Shown piece after piece: positions 31,301-41,000 of a stretch of DNA of 64,000 nt. The stretch covers positions 1-64,000 of IMG/VR virus record IMGVR_UViG_3300036985_004421; one strand, given 5' to 3'. The notes under the pieces were generated by a model, which was given only the letters and a program-made list of their open reading frames with translations, was not told the DNA's origin and ran no database searches. Numbering within the stretch: position 1 is the first letter of the stretch; every line of letters begins with the position of its first letter. A program made the translations under genes and the position numbers. Origin of the DNA: a virus.

Positions 31301-33516
31301 ATGGCGGTAATACGCAAAACACATTGCAGTTCAATATCTTCATTGGCACTGGTCACTTTCAACCTGTAGGGAATGATGAATTTGACACATTGATGGGTGC
31401 TGCTACTCCTGACATAATTGATGATGCAGAAGTATGGGGCGGTGAATGCTGGCTCGACTTACATGCAGGAACGTTTATGTACCCTAGCTATTCGCATGAT
31501 ACAATCGCTGACCAAGATGGTACCGGCTACAAGATTGATTCATTTGGATTCATACTTGCATTTCCACACGAAGCAAAACTCAATCTTGCTTTAAGGAATG
31601 CACCATCACCTGGGAATCCTATGTCGCCAAACGCAGGGTTGCGCTCATGGAAAATGTACAACAACTTTGCTGGTGCAGGTTCCTCACCTTGGACAGACAA
31701 AGGCCTGTTCCATTATAGTGGATTAAATGGTGATGCAGAAGATGCTTCCAAGCACTTGATTGAAGAGTTCTTCATCAATGAGGTAATGGGCTATCGGGAT
31801 AAATTCAAGGGCTTCACAACGCTTCCTAGAGGATTTAGAGCGATTAAACATTGGCCGCAACGGTGGGCGTATAGCAATCGTAAAATCTACGGTGAATTGG
31901 TTGATGTGTTCAGAGAGTTTCTTGTCGCCAATTACCGCGACCTCGATGGTTCGTTTGGTGCAATCATGGCCAGTGCAAATCATTCGGACAAAATCATTTC
32001 ATTCCAAGAATTGGCCTATGGTCAATTGAGAATCTATGAGCGCACGATTATCCCATCAACCGAAGGTCAGATTACTACAGGCGATGCAAGCGTAATTGAT
32101 GGCATCAAGTATTCCACAGACCAAATTGGTTGTCAGCACCCCGAATCTGTGGTGATTACACCAGAGGGTGTATATTGGGTTGACTGCTTTGCATACTCCA
32201 TTTTTATGTCGCAAGGAGAGAATGCTGTCAATCTTTCCGACAAAGCTGGAATGAATCAATACCTCCGCGAATTACTATGGAGATACATTGGCGGCCGTAG
32301 CATTTATGGTGAAAAAGGTGTGGCCATTGTCGGTGGGTACGACCAACGCACTAAGCGTGTGACCATGAGCTTTCCTTCGATTATGAAGTATCAGGTTCAC
32401 AGTCGTGGTACTGCTCCATACGACAGCAATCGTTACAATTGGTTTGGGCCCGTGTATACTACAGTGACTATTAGCGGTAACTCACATCAACGAGCTCGAT
32501 TAAAGCCGTTGGATAAAGGAAGTGATGTCGCACAGGACGTTACGGCTGGATATGTGCATATCAGCAATCAGGATATCCTTGTGATACATACATTGGGTTA
32601 TGGTGCGGTGCCAGCTTATCTGTATATCGACTTGTATCAAGGAATTTATGGCAGCGATACGGTTACGCCATTAAGCAATACTGTGACTGAATTTTATTTG
32701 GTGTTGCCGGGCAAGACGGGAACGGCACCAAATCAAGGATGGGTGGTAGAGTTTGCGAATTACCGTGAAGGAAGCCCTGACTTGGTAACCCCTGCTATTG
32801 TAACTCCATTGGCTACATCAGTAACCGAAAAGGAAGGGTATATCTATCACAATGCGATATATCCGCACACACCACCAAGTCAGTCTATAGCAACTGATTC
32901 TGATGCAGCTGTGTTCCACTTGTACCGCGCAGAAAAGGATAGTCCTTTTCAAGTTCGATTGGTACAATCTAGCAGTTCCTTTGAGGATGTAGGACTAGGA
33001 ATACAGATGCGTAATCGCATGGTGTACAACGAAGAGTTCAAAGCTTTCGAACCATTTATATCTGCAGGAGATATCTTCAACATCAATTTCAGAAAGAAGC
33101 GATATGCTGCTGTAGAAACTAGCGTAACTGATGGGATGTTCGTAGATGATTTAAGAAGTCCAGAGGTTCCGCGTTTGTATGGAAAGGAGTACGAAGCTTT
33201 CCTAGAGTTCATTGCAAATACAGGGTCAGCATTAGATAAGATATTCGATGCATTACGCCTTGACTCAAGCGACTTGGGCGATGTTAAGAGCGTGCGTTAC
33301 TCCAACGAGAACAATTCAGTATTGATTATCATTGCAACTGATTCTAGCGTTCGGTACATTCGTAGAATAGGGCGAATACCAATTAGAAGGAAATGGCAAT
33401 TGAGTAGGGTTACGGGTCATTACCTTCGCGTTATGGTTGAGATAAATGGTAAGCGAAACAAATTAGCGTACGTGAGTACTGCTAGAACTCTTTTTAGATT
33501 AAGCAATAAAAACTAA
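28327..33516 (+). CDS. giant muzzle-like tail tube protein
   Basis: This 1729-residue protein begins MEHQNEFSGGLDRGTNERTQ, similar to the starts of crAss-like muzzle/P22 gp10-like proteins ('f.gGl..d......').  It is a beta-rich chain with many Gly/Asp/Tyr turns and long Trp-rich stretches such as RKIYGELVDVFREFLVANYR. The extreme C-terminus is basic. It would form the long tail tube below the rings. Length agrees with the giant muzzle proteins of this group (over 1400 residues). Confidence 0.8.
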   Translation: MEHQNEFSGGLDRGTNERTQMEKTIFDSVNGQLYFDSTGNVIWRPYNGNTQMLVFDCEQDDPVTLAAVDTGMSALHTPIGGCAFADCFIVITVRQTAGVYDPMIIWLFQENIDGEVYGQVLLSDVASTDKFNQKISNNIRMRPVYENDELYRIKWVDGVETNSNPPRSLTFSKTGTVTGPTYNGATVTGRFSVFTVLGVVTPTLTNLMAPFKMGVIHFLKRVKGQLASGRFIYLYREILEDGYRSPWSHHSNPVFVTTDIQDGTNMHLFEMEGSNETTVHGNRVGIWGVDIAYETLEVAYVYIPDDTNIPTVAASFAFVEINGNGYIEVDHTTMSGELLNVAEIIALRLNLTAAQTVEVKDEHLWHGNYKVGNLLLTDNEIEDALAGLKVIHIFRDMPIDRKGKTDKFTTADPINLFNLLLETRDTKFALNDVQEFTFPIDDDYCGYRGQQIDHTYVGYPRDETERFGIVFYDLVGNPTNVEHLGDYYFPKMFLGGDGTSDPAGTPVAVADAALIAKAFRIRRDDTTTGTGALDLDNILDLTALSLHKRSWLTTGGADVHSISDPTLERAVADGDDPLTDTMQLYTNMPQSYARIQGIKFSGIDITDIRDKISGYAIVRCPIEYSTIAQGLVSPTSITDDQGDQERLGPWPRPNLAFRDYGVGSFGAAPSDNDGEFRATGWAPIRLWDRQNGFGVYLNGTSDFFSMYIPEIMFGSPMPTYNQGQKFELVQVCWEEYNCGQEDADTLYPTGILAPLGPWLSNNFDLSKHSWHLLVNTRIHHFNIPPLPASQPYSWNFHSEDQGIPFDATNIMPAALYASSYGVSWGTLGQAEALFPTYGTTFTPDWLRKIGMNEKEYGIDPSYPSRFFHNMKWYYHPENYDPFTTTPDQDRHDDYYGGTRDTANLLAYYFDESKRQAVGHDNTILFRNTIAMKYWNDTPSPCTHFMAFPMPTWAHETLGGSAVPAANAYAHDAKRGATARWMVNWKRELGSPYGGNTQNTLQFNIFIGTGHFQPVGNDEFDTLMGAATPDIIDDAEVWGGECWLDLHAGTFMYPSYSHDTIADQDGTGYKIDSFGFILAFPHEAKLNLALRNAPSPGNPMSPNAGLRSWKMYNNFAGAGSSPWTDKGLFHYSGLNGDAEDASKHLIEEFFINEVMGYRDKFKGFTTLPRGFRAIKHWPQRWAYSNRKIYGELVDVFREFLVANYRDLDGSFGAIMASANHSDKIISFQELAYGQLRIYERTIIPSTEGQITTGDASVIDGIKYSTDQIGCQHPESVVITPEGVYWVDCFAYSIFMSQGENAVNLSDKAGMNQYLRELLWRYIGGRSIYGEKGVAIVGGYDQRTKRVTMSFPSIMKYQVHSRGTAPYDSNRYNWFGPVYTTVTISGNSHQRARLKPLDKGSDVAQDVTAGYVHISNQDILVIHTLGYGAVPAYLYIDLYQGIYGSDTVTPLSNTVTEFYLVLPGKTGTAPNQGWVVEFANYREGSPDLVTPAIVTPLATSVTEKEGYIYHNAIYPHTPPSQSIATDSDAAVFHLYRAEKDSPFQVRLVQSSSSFEDVGLGIQMRNRMVYNEEFKAFEPFISAGDIFNINFRKKRYAAVETSVTDGMFVDDLRSPEVPRLYGKEYEAFLEFIANTGSALDKIFDALRLDSSDLGDVKSVRYSNENNSVLIIIATDSSVRYIRRIGRIPIRRKWQLSRVTGHYLRVMVEINGKRNKLAYVSTARTLFRLSNKN

Positions 33517-33521
33517 ATCAG

Positions 33522-34424
33522 ATGGCATACGGAGGTAAGTTTTCATCAAAAGAAGATCTGAGCGGTAACCGTCAGGCATTACAAGTAGGGCGTGATTTCA
33601 AGCCATTGTCGGGAACTGATAAGGTATGGGCCGACCTAGCAGGGATGAATGAAGATGGCTCATGGAATGATTGGGGAAAAGCTAGAACCCAAATCATGAG
33701 TTGGTTTACAGGTGGAGCTCCTGTCGATACATTTCATAATATGCAAGCTGCACAAATCATGCGTAATCGCAATGATGATTATGGCAGGGCGTATGACCAA
33801 CATGGAGAAACGCTTGAGAGCAATCGGCAGTCTGCATTATGGAATAGAGATATTCAAGGTGGATTGGCAACTGCAGAGATTGTCAGCATGGGTAGCTCTA
33901 GTCCTATCACAACCACCGTAGCTAAAGGTTTGAGTGAAGGTGATGTATTTACCGACGCACTAGGTACAGAGGGTAAAGTCACAGCTGACGACATGACGCA
34001 AAAAGCCGATGAACTAGAGGGCTACACCACGCATGACGATATAAACGTAGTAGATGCTACTGGCTATGGTTTGAGTGAACAGGATAGGAAAGCATTGTCG
34101 GAGCGTACTCAAGCAGATAAGATTTTGAATAAAGCAGGTGGCTCACTTGTGAATAAAGTTGACCCTGTAAATCTAGCGTTGCAACAAAACCAACGTAATA
34201 CACAGAATAGCTTTGCGAATAATCAATCATCTGCTACTATGGCAGAGATAGAAGCAAAACAACAGGCAGGAGATTTTGCAGATAAAATTCCTGTGGTTGG
34301 AGAATTTGCAGCTTCAATTTACAATCAGGACATTCAGAACGATGTATGGTCGGCTACCATGAATGATGCAATCAATAGACTAGATAGAAGTTTCATGCTC
34401 GATTCGGGCGAATACATGTCATAA
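33522..34424 (+). CDS. probable ejected virion protein 1
   Basis: This 300-residue protein (MAYGGKFSSKEDLSGNRQAL) is Gln/Asn/Ala-rich and helical (NLALQQNQRNTQNSFANNQS). It directly follows the muzzle gene and precedes two similarly low-complexity proteins, the arrangement of crAss-like cargo proteins that are packed inside the tail or capsid and released on infection. Assignment is by position and composition. Confidence 0.6.
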   Translation: MAYGGKFSSKEDLSGNRQALQVGRDFKPLSGTDKVWADLAGMNEDGSWNDWGKARTQIMSWFTGGAPVDTFHNMQAAQIMRNRNDDYGRAYDQHGETLESNRQSALWNRDIQGGLATAEIVSMGSSSPITTTVAKGLSEGDVFTDALGTEGKVTADDMTQKADELEGYTTHDDINVVDATGYGLSEQDRKALSERTQADKILNKAGGSLVNKVDPVNLALQQNQRNTQNSFANNQSSATMAEIEAKQQAGDFADKIPVVGEFAASIYNQDIQNDVWSATMNDAINRLDRSFMLDSGEYMS

Positions 34425-36541
34425 TGATACAAGGACCTACCCCCAAAGAACGCTATGCTACATTACTAGCCAAGGCTAGAAATGGTCAACTACCATTTAA
34501 CCAACAGCAGTTAGTTGATATTTTCCAAAAGCTGATTATTAAAGCCGATAATACACCTGCTCAAGCAGTAGCTAGTGTAGACCTTGGCTTTAATCATTTG
34601 GATAAGATGCTTGAGAATTATCAGGGGTCTATCGACAAGCTTGGCACTAGTGTAGGCTCTAATCATTCTGCAGATGCTATTAAAAACAGCTATCAACTGA
34701 ACGATAAATGGGCCAAGTATTTTGATGAAAATGACATCAACTCGGAAGCGTTTACTACTGACGTTCTTAGAGAACTAACGATAGGCAAGCTAGAAGCGTA
34801 TGTTAATCACGCAAGTGACCTCAATGCTTATGGTAAATCAAAAGGTGTTACTGCTCAATTTGAGATAGGCAAAGGGCAAGTAATTGCGAAGTCTGTACCT
34901 AGCATGCCACAGGTAGAACGATTGGCTGCTGTATCTGATTTTAAGTTGATAGAAGCTGAAAGAAAGGATGCAGCACGCAAAGCATTGAAACCCGGCATTA
35001 TTTCAGATGCAAGAGCGTGGTTAAGCGACAACTACAATGTTGCTCAATCAATAGAGGAAGCTAAAGAGTCTGGCTTTAAGGCTTTGAATATTCAAAAGCA
35101 ATCAAAGGTTATTACAGCGAATCAGGCTGCAGACCAATATCATGAACTCAATGCACTCAAAATTGGTGAAGATGGTTCACTTGATGCTGTTAAAGCGTAC
35201 AGAGAAAAGCCCGTAACGCAGCGTATTAAGAGTGGTGGTCAGAAGCTTGCGGAAGCTGTCGCACAAGAAGAGGAAGCACAAGCGCAATCACCTTTAACTA
35301 TTAAGCCAAGACCTGCCGCGGCATCTACGCAGACAGCTACTGCGCCAGTAGCCAAACCAAGTGCACCAGTAGCTAGTGCACCAGTTATTGACCCATTGCC
35401 AAAAGGAGTTCCTACAGGGCCATACGATGCTCAAGCCCCAACGGGTGCTACTGACCAACAGGGTTTGCCAAGTGCCCCACAAGTACAAGGCTCATTAAAA
35501 CCAACTGACCCCAGTGCTCCGTTAATTCCAAAGCAACCACTTACCTCAGGAGTGGCTTCTCGTCAAGCGGCAATAGCAGAAGCTAAGAATGCTGCAGGTC
35601 AAGTACAGGATAAAGTCACAGGACAATGGCATGATAAAAACTCTCCCGAAGGGCAGAAAATTATGGCTGCATACAATACTGCTATAGCGGCTAATACTGC
35701 ACAGACAGCAGCGCAAACAGCAGCACAGACTCCATCGCCACAAGGGAGTGGGCAACCACAACCTGATCCAGAAAAAATGACTGGACAATTCCAAGAGGTA
35801 CTGGATGCGATGAAGCGTGGTGATACCAAAGGAAGTATTCTGAATGCTGCATCATTCCTACAGGACTTTACAGGCATGGTAGCAGGGCTGAATCAGATGG
35901 GCGACTCACAGCTTGAGGACTATGCTCCATCGAAGTATCTGAATGAAATGGTGCGTGTCACGCGCAACATGGCTGAAACAGGTACACCAGAAATTGTAGA
36001 GGAACAGCAAAGAGCTGATGTAAGAAGAGGGCTGGATGTTGATTTGGGCGTTGTTAAACAAGCTGCAGGTGGAAGTGGTGGTGCAGTTCTCGGAACAAGG
36101 TTTCAATCTATCAGAGATTACAATGATGCATTGGCTAAAGTGTCAGTACAGGATATGGAAGCTAAGTTTCGTGCTATGCCTATGTACATGGATGCCTTGG
36201 GTCAAATGGAAGCCGCACACAAAGAGCGTTATGCCAAGCGTTACGAAATGGAATTGGCTAGGCAGAATGCTGCTGCAGACTTGGTAAGTGGTAGTATCAA
36301 GAATATGCATAACGCAGCGCAGATGGAACAGTACTATGGTGCTGGTAGTGTCAACGCAGTTCTAAAATGGGCAGATGCTACCAAAATAGCCAAAGAGCGT
36401 GACAATATGGTAGTAGGTGGTAACGCATTGGCAGAAAATTTAGATACAACTAGCGGTGTAGGTCAAGGAGTAATGCCCACTTACACAGGAGGGTCAGGTG
36501 TAGGTCAAAGTCCTATTGTGAATAAAGTCGGAGGTAAATAA
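34424..36541 (+). CDS. probable ejected virion protein 2 with Ala/Pro-rich linker
   Basis: This 705-residue protein has a helical N-terminal region and a Pro/Ala/Thr-rich, likely disordered, linker near residues 290-365 (TATAPVAKPSAPVASAPVI). A helical C-terminal half ends in a glycine-rich tail. Long disordered linkers are common in proteins that must pass through the tail. It overlaps the preceding gene by one base. Confidence 0.6.
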   Translation: MIQGPTPKERYATLLAKARNGQLPFNQQQLVDIFQKLIIKADNTPAQAVASVDLGFNHLDKMLENYQGSIDKLGTSVGSNHSADAIKNSYQLNDKWAKYFDENDINSEAFTTDVLRELTIGKLEAYVNHASDLNAYGKSKGVTAQFEIGKGQVIAKSVPSMPQVERLAAVSDFKLIEAERKDAARKALKPGIISDARAWLSDNYNVAQSIEEAKESGFKALNIQKQSKVITANQAADQYHELNALKIGEDGSLDAVKAYREKPVTQRIKSGGQKLAEAVAQEEEAQAQSPLTIKPRPAAASTQTATAPVAKPSAPVASAPVIDPLPKGVPTGPYDAQAPTGATDQQGLPSAPQVQGSLKPTDPSAPLIPKQPLTSGVASRQAAIAEAKNAAGQVQDKVTGQWHDKNSPEGQKIMAAYNTAIAANTAQTAAQTAAQTPSPQGSGQPQPDPEKMTGQFQEVLDAMKRGDTKGSILNAASFLQDFTGMVAGLNQMGDSQLEDYAPSKYLNEMVRVTRNMAETGTPEIVEEQQRADVRRGLDVDLGVVKQAAGGSGGAVLGTRFQSIRDYNDALAKVSVQDMEAKFRAMPMYMDALGQMEAAHKERYAKRYEMELARQNAAADLVSGSIKNMHNAAQMEQYYGAGSVNAVLKWADATKIAKERDNMVVGGNALAENLDTTSGVGQGVMPTYTGGSGVGQSPIVNKVGGK

Positions 36542-36555
36542 TAAATCAAGCAGTC

Positions 36556-38031
36556 ATGATAAATCAAGGAGCTAGAACTCGTGCAATGAATGTGGAAAAG
36601 GATTTCTCCATTGCACTACAAGGTCAACGTGACCAACGTGAAGCACTCAATCGTGCTCAAGATGAAACCAGAAAAGACAATTTGGAATACGATGCTTTCT
36701 CCAAAGAGATAGCTGACCAAATGGGTCAATTCGGTAAGCTTGATATGCTTGAAAATGATGTGGCCGCGATACGTGGCGTAGAGCAAAGTGCTAGAAGTAA
36801 AGTTGCTGAATTGCTCCGTAAGCATGGTGGTGATGTACGTGCATTTATGCGTGCAGGTGGAGGTAAAAGTGCATTGGCCAATTATGCCAATACAATCAAG
36901 AACAGTAAAGAATACGGTAGTGGTGTATTCAATGCGCAAACATTTGACCTGATAAACAAGGCTGTAGAAAAAGGAGAAATACCTAATTATGTGGACATAG
37001 GCACACCCGATATGCCAAACCTAATTCCCATGCAAGAAGCTGTGAAACTCAAGGCGATGGGCAAGATAGATAGGGTGGCATGGAATGGTTCGTTTAAGCC
37101 TATGCAAATTTCCGACATCGCAGACATGACTAGGAACATTGTAAATCAAAGTGCTGATGCTAGAGAAGCTACTCCAAATGAAGTAAGAGCGATGTTCCGC
37201 GCTAAGAACCTACCTGATTGGTTTGTGGAGCAACAAGTAAACCAATATGAAAAAGAGTTTTTTGGAAAAGGTGGAGCCAAAAATCCTCTATGGATAGATG
37301 GCAATCAGGGCTTACGTCAGATACGTGAGAACAAATTGAATCGTGATGCTAGTGCTGATGCATTAGATAAAAAGTATGCAAATCAAACTATGCCAATAGC
37401 TCCAAGTGCTGAGGCATTACGCAATCCAAATAATTGGATGCAGCATCCAGTAGAACGTAAAGTTGCAGCACCTACAACGATGGGTCTGTATCAAACAAAA
37501 TTTTATGAAGAAGAAGATCCTCAAATGGCTACTGGCATTATGGTAGGTGGTAGGCCAAACAACGTATTGATAGAAGCTAAAAATGGTTCATTGACTGGCG
37601 TAAACATATCTGGTGACCCACAAATATTACCTGGGCGAATAGGTGGAACTGTAGCATCAATAGAGCAAACTTCTAATAACGCTTTTAAACGTAAAGACAT
37701 GATGCATAAAGCCACAAATACAATTGATAGATATACTGGCGATGTAATGAAAGCTATTGTTCCTATTGGTAGTGGAGGAACACCAACGGCTGATGGTAAA
37801 AACGAAGAGGTTTATTACGCAAAAGCAATTATGAAAACTCCATTAGATGAATTAGAGGATGATGTATGGTTTAAGCATACAGGAAGCACTGGACATACAG
37901 AATCTACCAAAGGTGTATTTGAGGAATACGAAGCGTGGATTCCTTGCACTGGCAATGTGATTGAACGTTTAACGCAATCCAACCAATTAGGTAAGAAGCA
38001 AGACGAGGCTGCTGGACGGCAAATACAGTGA
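36556..38031 (+). CDS. probable ejected virion protein 3
   Basis: This 491-residue protein (MINQGARTRAMNVEKDFSIA) has a long helical, charged N-terminus (DQREALNRAQDETRKDNLEY) and a mixed C-terminal part with SGGTPTADGKNEEVYYAKAI. It lies just before the giant polymerase-like protein, so it probably travels with it into the host. No motif was recognised. Confidence 0.6.
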   Translation: MINQGARTRAMNVEKDFSIALQGQRDQREALNRAQDETRKDNLEYDAFSKEIADQMGQFGKLDMLENDVAAIRGVEQSARSKVAELLRKHGGDVRAFMRAGGGKSALANYANTIKNSKEYGSGVFNAQTFDLINKAVEKGEIPNYVDIGTPDMPNLIPMQEAVKLKAMGKIDRVAWNGSFKPMQISDIADMTRNIVNQSADAREATPNEVRAMFRAKNLPDWFVEQQVNQYEKEFFGKGGAKNPLWIDGNQGLRQIRENKLNRDASADALDKKYANQTMPIAPSAEALRNPNNWMQHPVERKVAAPTTMGLYQTKFYEEEDPQMATGIMVGGRPNNVLIEAKNGSLTGVNISGDPQILPGRIGGTVASIEQTSNNAFKRKDMMHKATNTIDRYTGDVMKAIVPIGSGGTPTADGKNEEVYYAKAIMKTPLDELEDDVWFKHTGSTGHTESTKGVFEEYEAWIPCTGNVIERLTQSNQLGKKQDEAAGRQIQ

Positions 38032-38043
38032 TAATTTTCATCT

Positions 38044-38051
38044 TAGCTTTG
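38044..38051 (+). promoter_or_regulatory. TAGCTTTG box before the giant polymerase gene
   Basis: TAnnTTTG lies in the only sizeable gap in this part of the block, 23 bases before the ATG of the 4138-residue protein. A -33 TTG is not evident. Confidence 0.4.
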
Positions 38052-38074
38052 GGGCACACTAAGACCTTAAAGCT

Positions 38075-41000
38075 ATGGATGAAGAATTGTTGCAACAGTT
38101 ACTTGACGAGCAAGCTGCTCAAGAAGGACAAGTACAAACTCAAACGGCAACCGCACCTGTGCAAGCCGAAGTTCCCACCCAACAAGTAGGAACTCAAATT
38201 AGCCCTATGAGAAACCCATTCATTACGCAACAGCGTAGGGATAGGGTTCCAACCAATAGCTGGATGGATGTAGTGATAGATGATCCAGTATCATCTGTGA
38301 AAGATTCCCCTGATGCCAAACATGTAGAAACGTTGAGTGATGAAGAAATCGCTCAGCGTTTGGAGTTTTTCGCCAACCCATCTAGCAATCCACAATGGAT
38401 GAAAGAAATGGAGCAAGACTCTGCAGGGTTTTTCAATGCGCGTAATGCCACCATTGAAGAAGCTGCAAAGCGTGAGAAAGAAATTAGTGGCAAGGAAAAA
38501 GACCCTAATGACTTCTGGAAGGAATACAATGGCCAGTTTGATGATGGCTCTGTTGGTAAAAAAGAACAGGACAAACGCAAGCTTGATACCTACTCTGCCA
38601 AAATGAAAGAGCAAGGTTCCTCTGATGAAGAAGTCGGAAACTTGGAATCTATTTGGAATGAATTGAAGAAAGCGAAAACAGGCGTGGAGTTAATACCACA
38701 CGCTTTGGTCAATGCTGTAACTGGTGTGCAAGAAACCATACACGACATGTCTATGGATGTAGTGTCGATAATGTATGGTTTAACTCCAAAAGAAACATTG
38801 ACGTTCAAGGCTGTGATGATGGACGGTGCTACGGCAAAGTTCATGGCTACAGGAGAGCGCAAAGATTTGAAAGCAGACATATATGACCGTTTCAGAGCAG
38901 GCTTGACGGAATATATGAATCAAGAAAATGATACTGTAGGAGCATTACCTACTAAGACATTCAATAAATCATGGGGTGAGGGTGATTATGTTGGGTCTTT
39001 AGTTGCAGGTTTTGGTGGTACAATGGGCCTTGTTCCTTCGGCTGTTGTGGGTGTAGGTACAATGGGATATGGTATGGTGCCATACATGGCAGGTATGGCG
39101 GAATCTGATAAGGCTGTCAATTCTCGTTTAGCTACTGGAAAAGAATTAGCTGACGCTTATCGCGATGGCGATAATGACCAACTAATGTCCTGGACGACCA
39201 GCTCTATTGTTGGTTATATTGAAAAACTAGGGTTAAAAAAGTTAGGCAAAGGAATCGAAGAAGCATTTAATGGTAAAGCATTAAAGGATAAAGCAGTTCG
39301 ATTCTTAAGCGACTCTGGCATTCAAGGTGCAACTGAAACATTCCAAGGTGGTATAGAGCACGTTGGTACTGCGTACAATAAAATCAAATTAGCCAATCCC
39401 GAAATGAGTGATGCCGAAGCTATGGCCAAGGCTGTCAAGGAAGGTGTATTATGGTATGGTTCTGGTGAAGCGTTCGAAACATTTGCTACTACAGCTCTAG
39501 GTGTGTCATACATGACGGGTGCTTCTCATGCTGCAGGTAAAGTATGGAGAAAGGCTACTGAAACTCAAGAGCAAAAGCTGGCCGCTAAACTGGATGACCC
39601 AAATGTTTCAGAAGCTAGTAAGACTATTCTCCGTGACAAGTTCAATCAGTTAAGGCAACAAGCATCTGCTGAGTACCAACAAGAGCGTACAATCTTCAAA
39701 TCGTTATCAGAAGAAGAGCAGTCAGAGTTAGGTTCTTTGGCTAGAAAAGTAAAAGATGCGGGTCTAACATTAGCTGTACTTGACCCAGAGGTTGACCAAG
39801 ATGCTATTCAAATTGCAGAACAAACCAAAGGAGAGTTATTGGCTCGTATTGATGCAATTAAAGCGCCTGTAAAAAAACAACTGTTAGAGAAGGATAAGGA
39901 GAAGCTTCGTAGTATGGGAGTTTATACTGTACCAATGGTTGATGGTGTTGTAAATCTTAATGCTAAAACGCAGCTTCATACAGAAGAGGAACAGAAGATT
40001 GCTGCAAAAGCTATTGACGAGATTATACAGACGGGGGTTAAAGAGAAGTTGCCTATACCTCAAATTGCAGCAAACATAGAGGCCTCTGGTCACATGGTAG
40101 GCGATGGGATATTGTTCACTACTCAAGAGTATGTGGAAATGGCTACTACTAAAGCATTGCCATCACTGATAGAAGCATTTGGAGATAAGACCAGTGCTAA
40201 GAATGTAGCAGTAGCAACTACAGAACTGCCTATTGAAGTGTCAACTGAAACTGCACCAGTAGAAGAAGTTGCTTCAACTACAGCTGTAACTGAACCAATT
40301 TCAAATGAAGCTGTAATTGCTGATATCGAACAAAGGAGAAGTGAGGAATTGGAATCAAATGGTTTGAATCGATTACTACCACTGAATATAGATGATGATC
40401 CTGTTTTGCAAAAAAAAATTGACCTTCAAAAAGAAATTGAAACTAAGTATGCTACTGAACTTTCTCAAGTTAAAGTACAAGCAGTAAAAACTCCAAGTAC
40501 TAATGCACTAGTACCGCCCACAACATCCAAAGCTGATGAAGTAATGGCTGCTGCTAAAGCTGCTATCGAAGGAGAGCGTGAAGTAGATGATTTACCCTTT
40601 GGCGTGAGTTCCGAAGCAAATAAAGAAAATGAGGCTGTGGCTACTGCCAGTGAGGAAATACAGGCTGAATCCGAATCTGAGTTAAATAAAGAAGAGGAAC
40701 CCGTTGCTGTAAAAAAAGCACCTGCTAAAAAGATTTCCAAACCTAAAGCACCTGCCAAACCAAAAGCCACCAAGAAACCAAAGGCCACTACTAAAAAGCC
40801 TGTAGCCAAGGAAAAGGAAAGTGCCCCAACTGTAACAAAGGAAGTTGCACCAGTAGCCGAATTACCAACCGACCCCGAAGCACGTAAAGAAGCAATTAAA
40901 GCGCGGAAAGCGGAGCTTATGAAGGGTATAGCAGAGCGATGGACAAGCAACAAATCTGGCATTGCTTCCTTGCCTGAGAACCAATCAGATGAAATGCGTC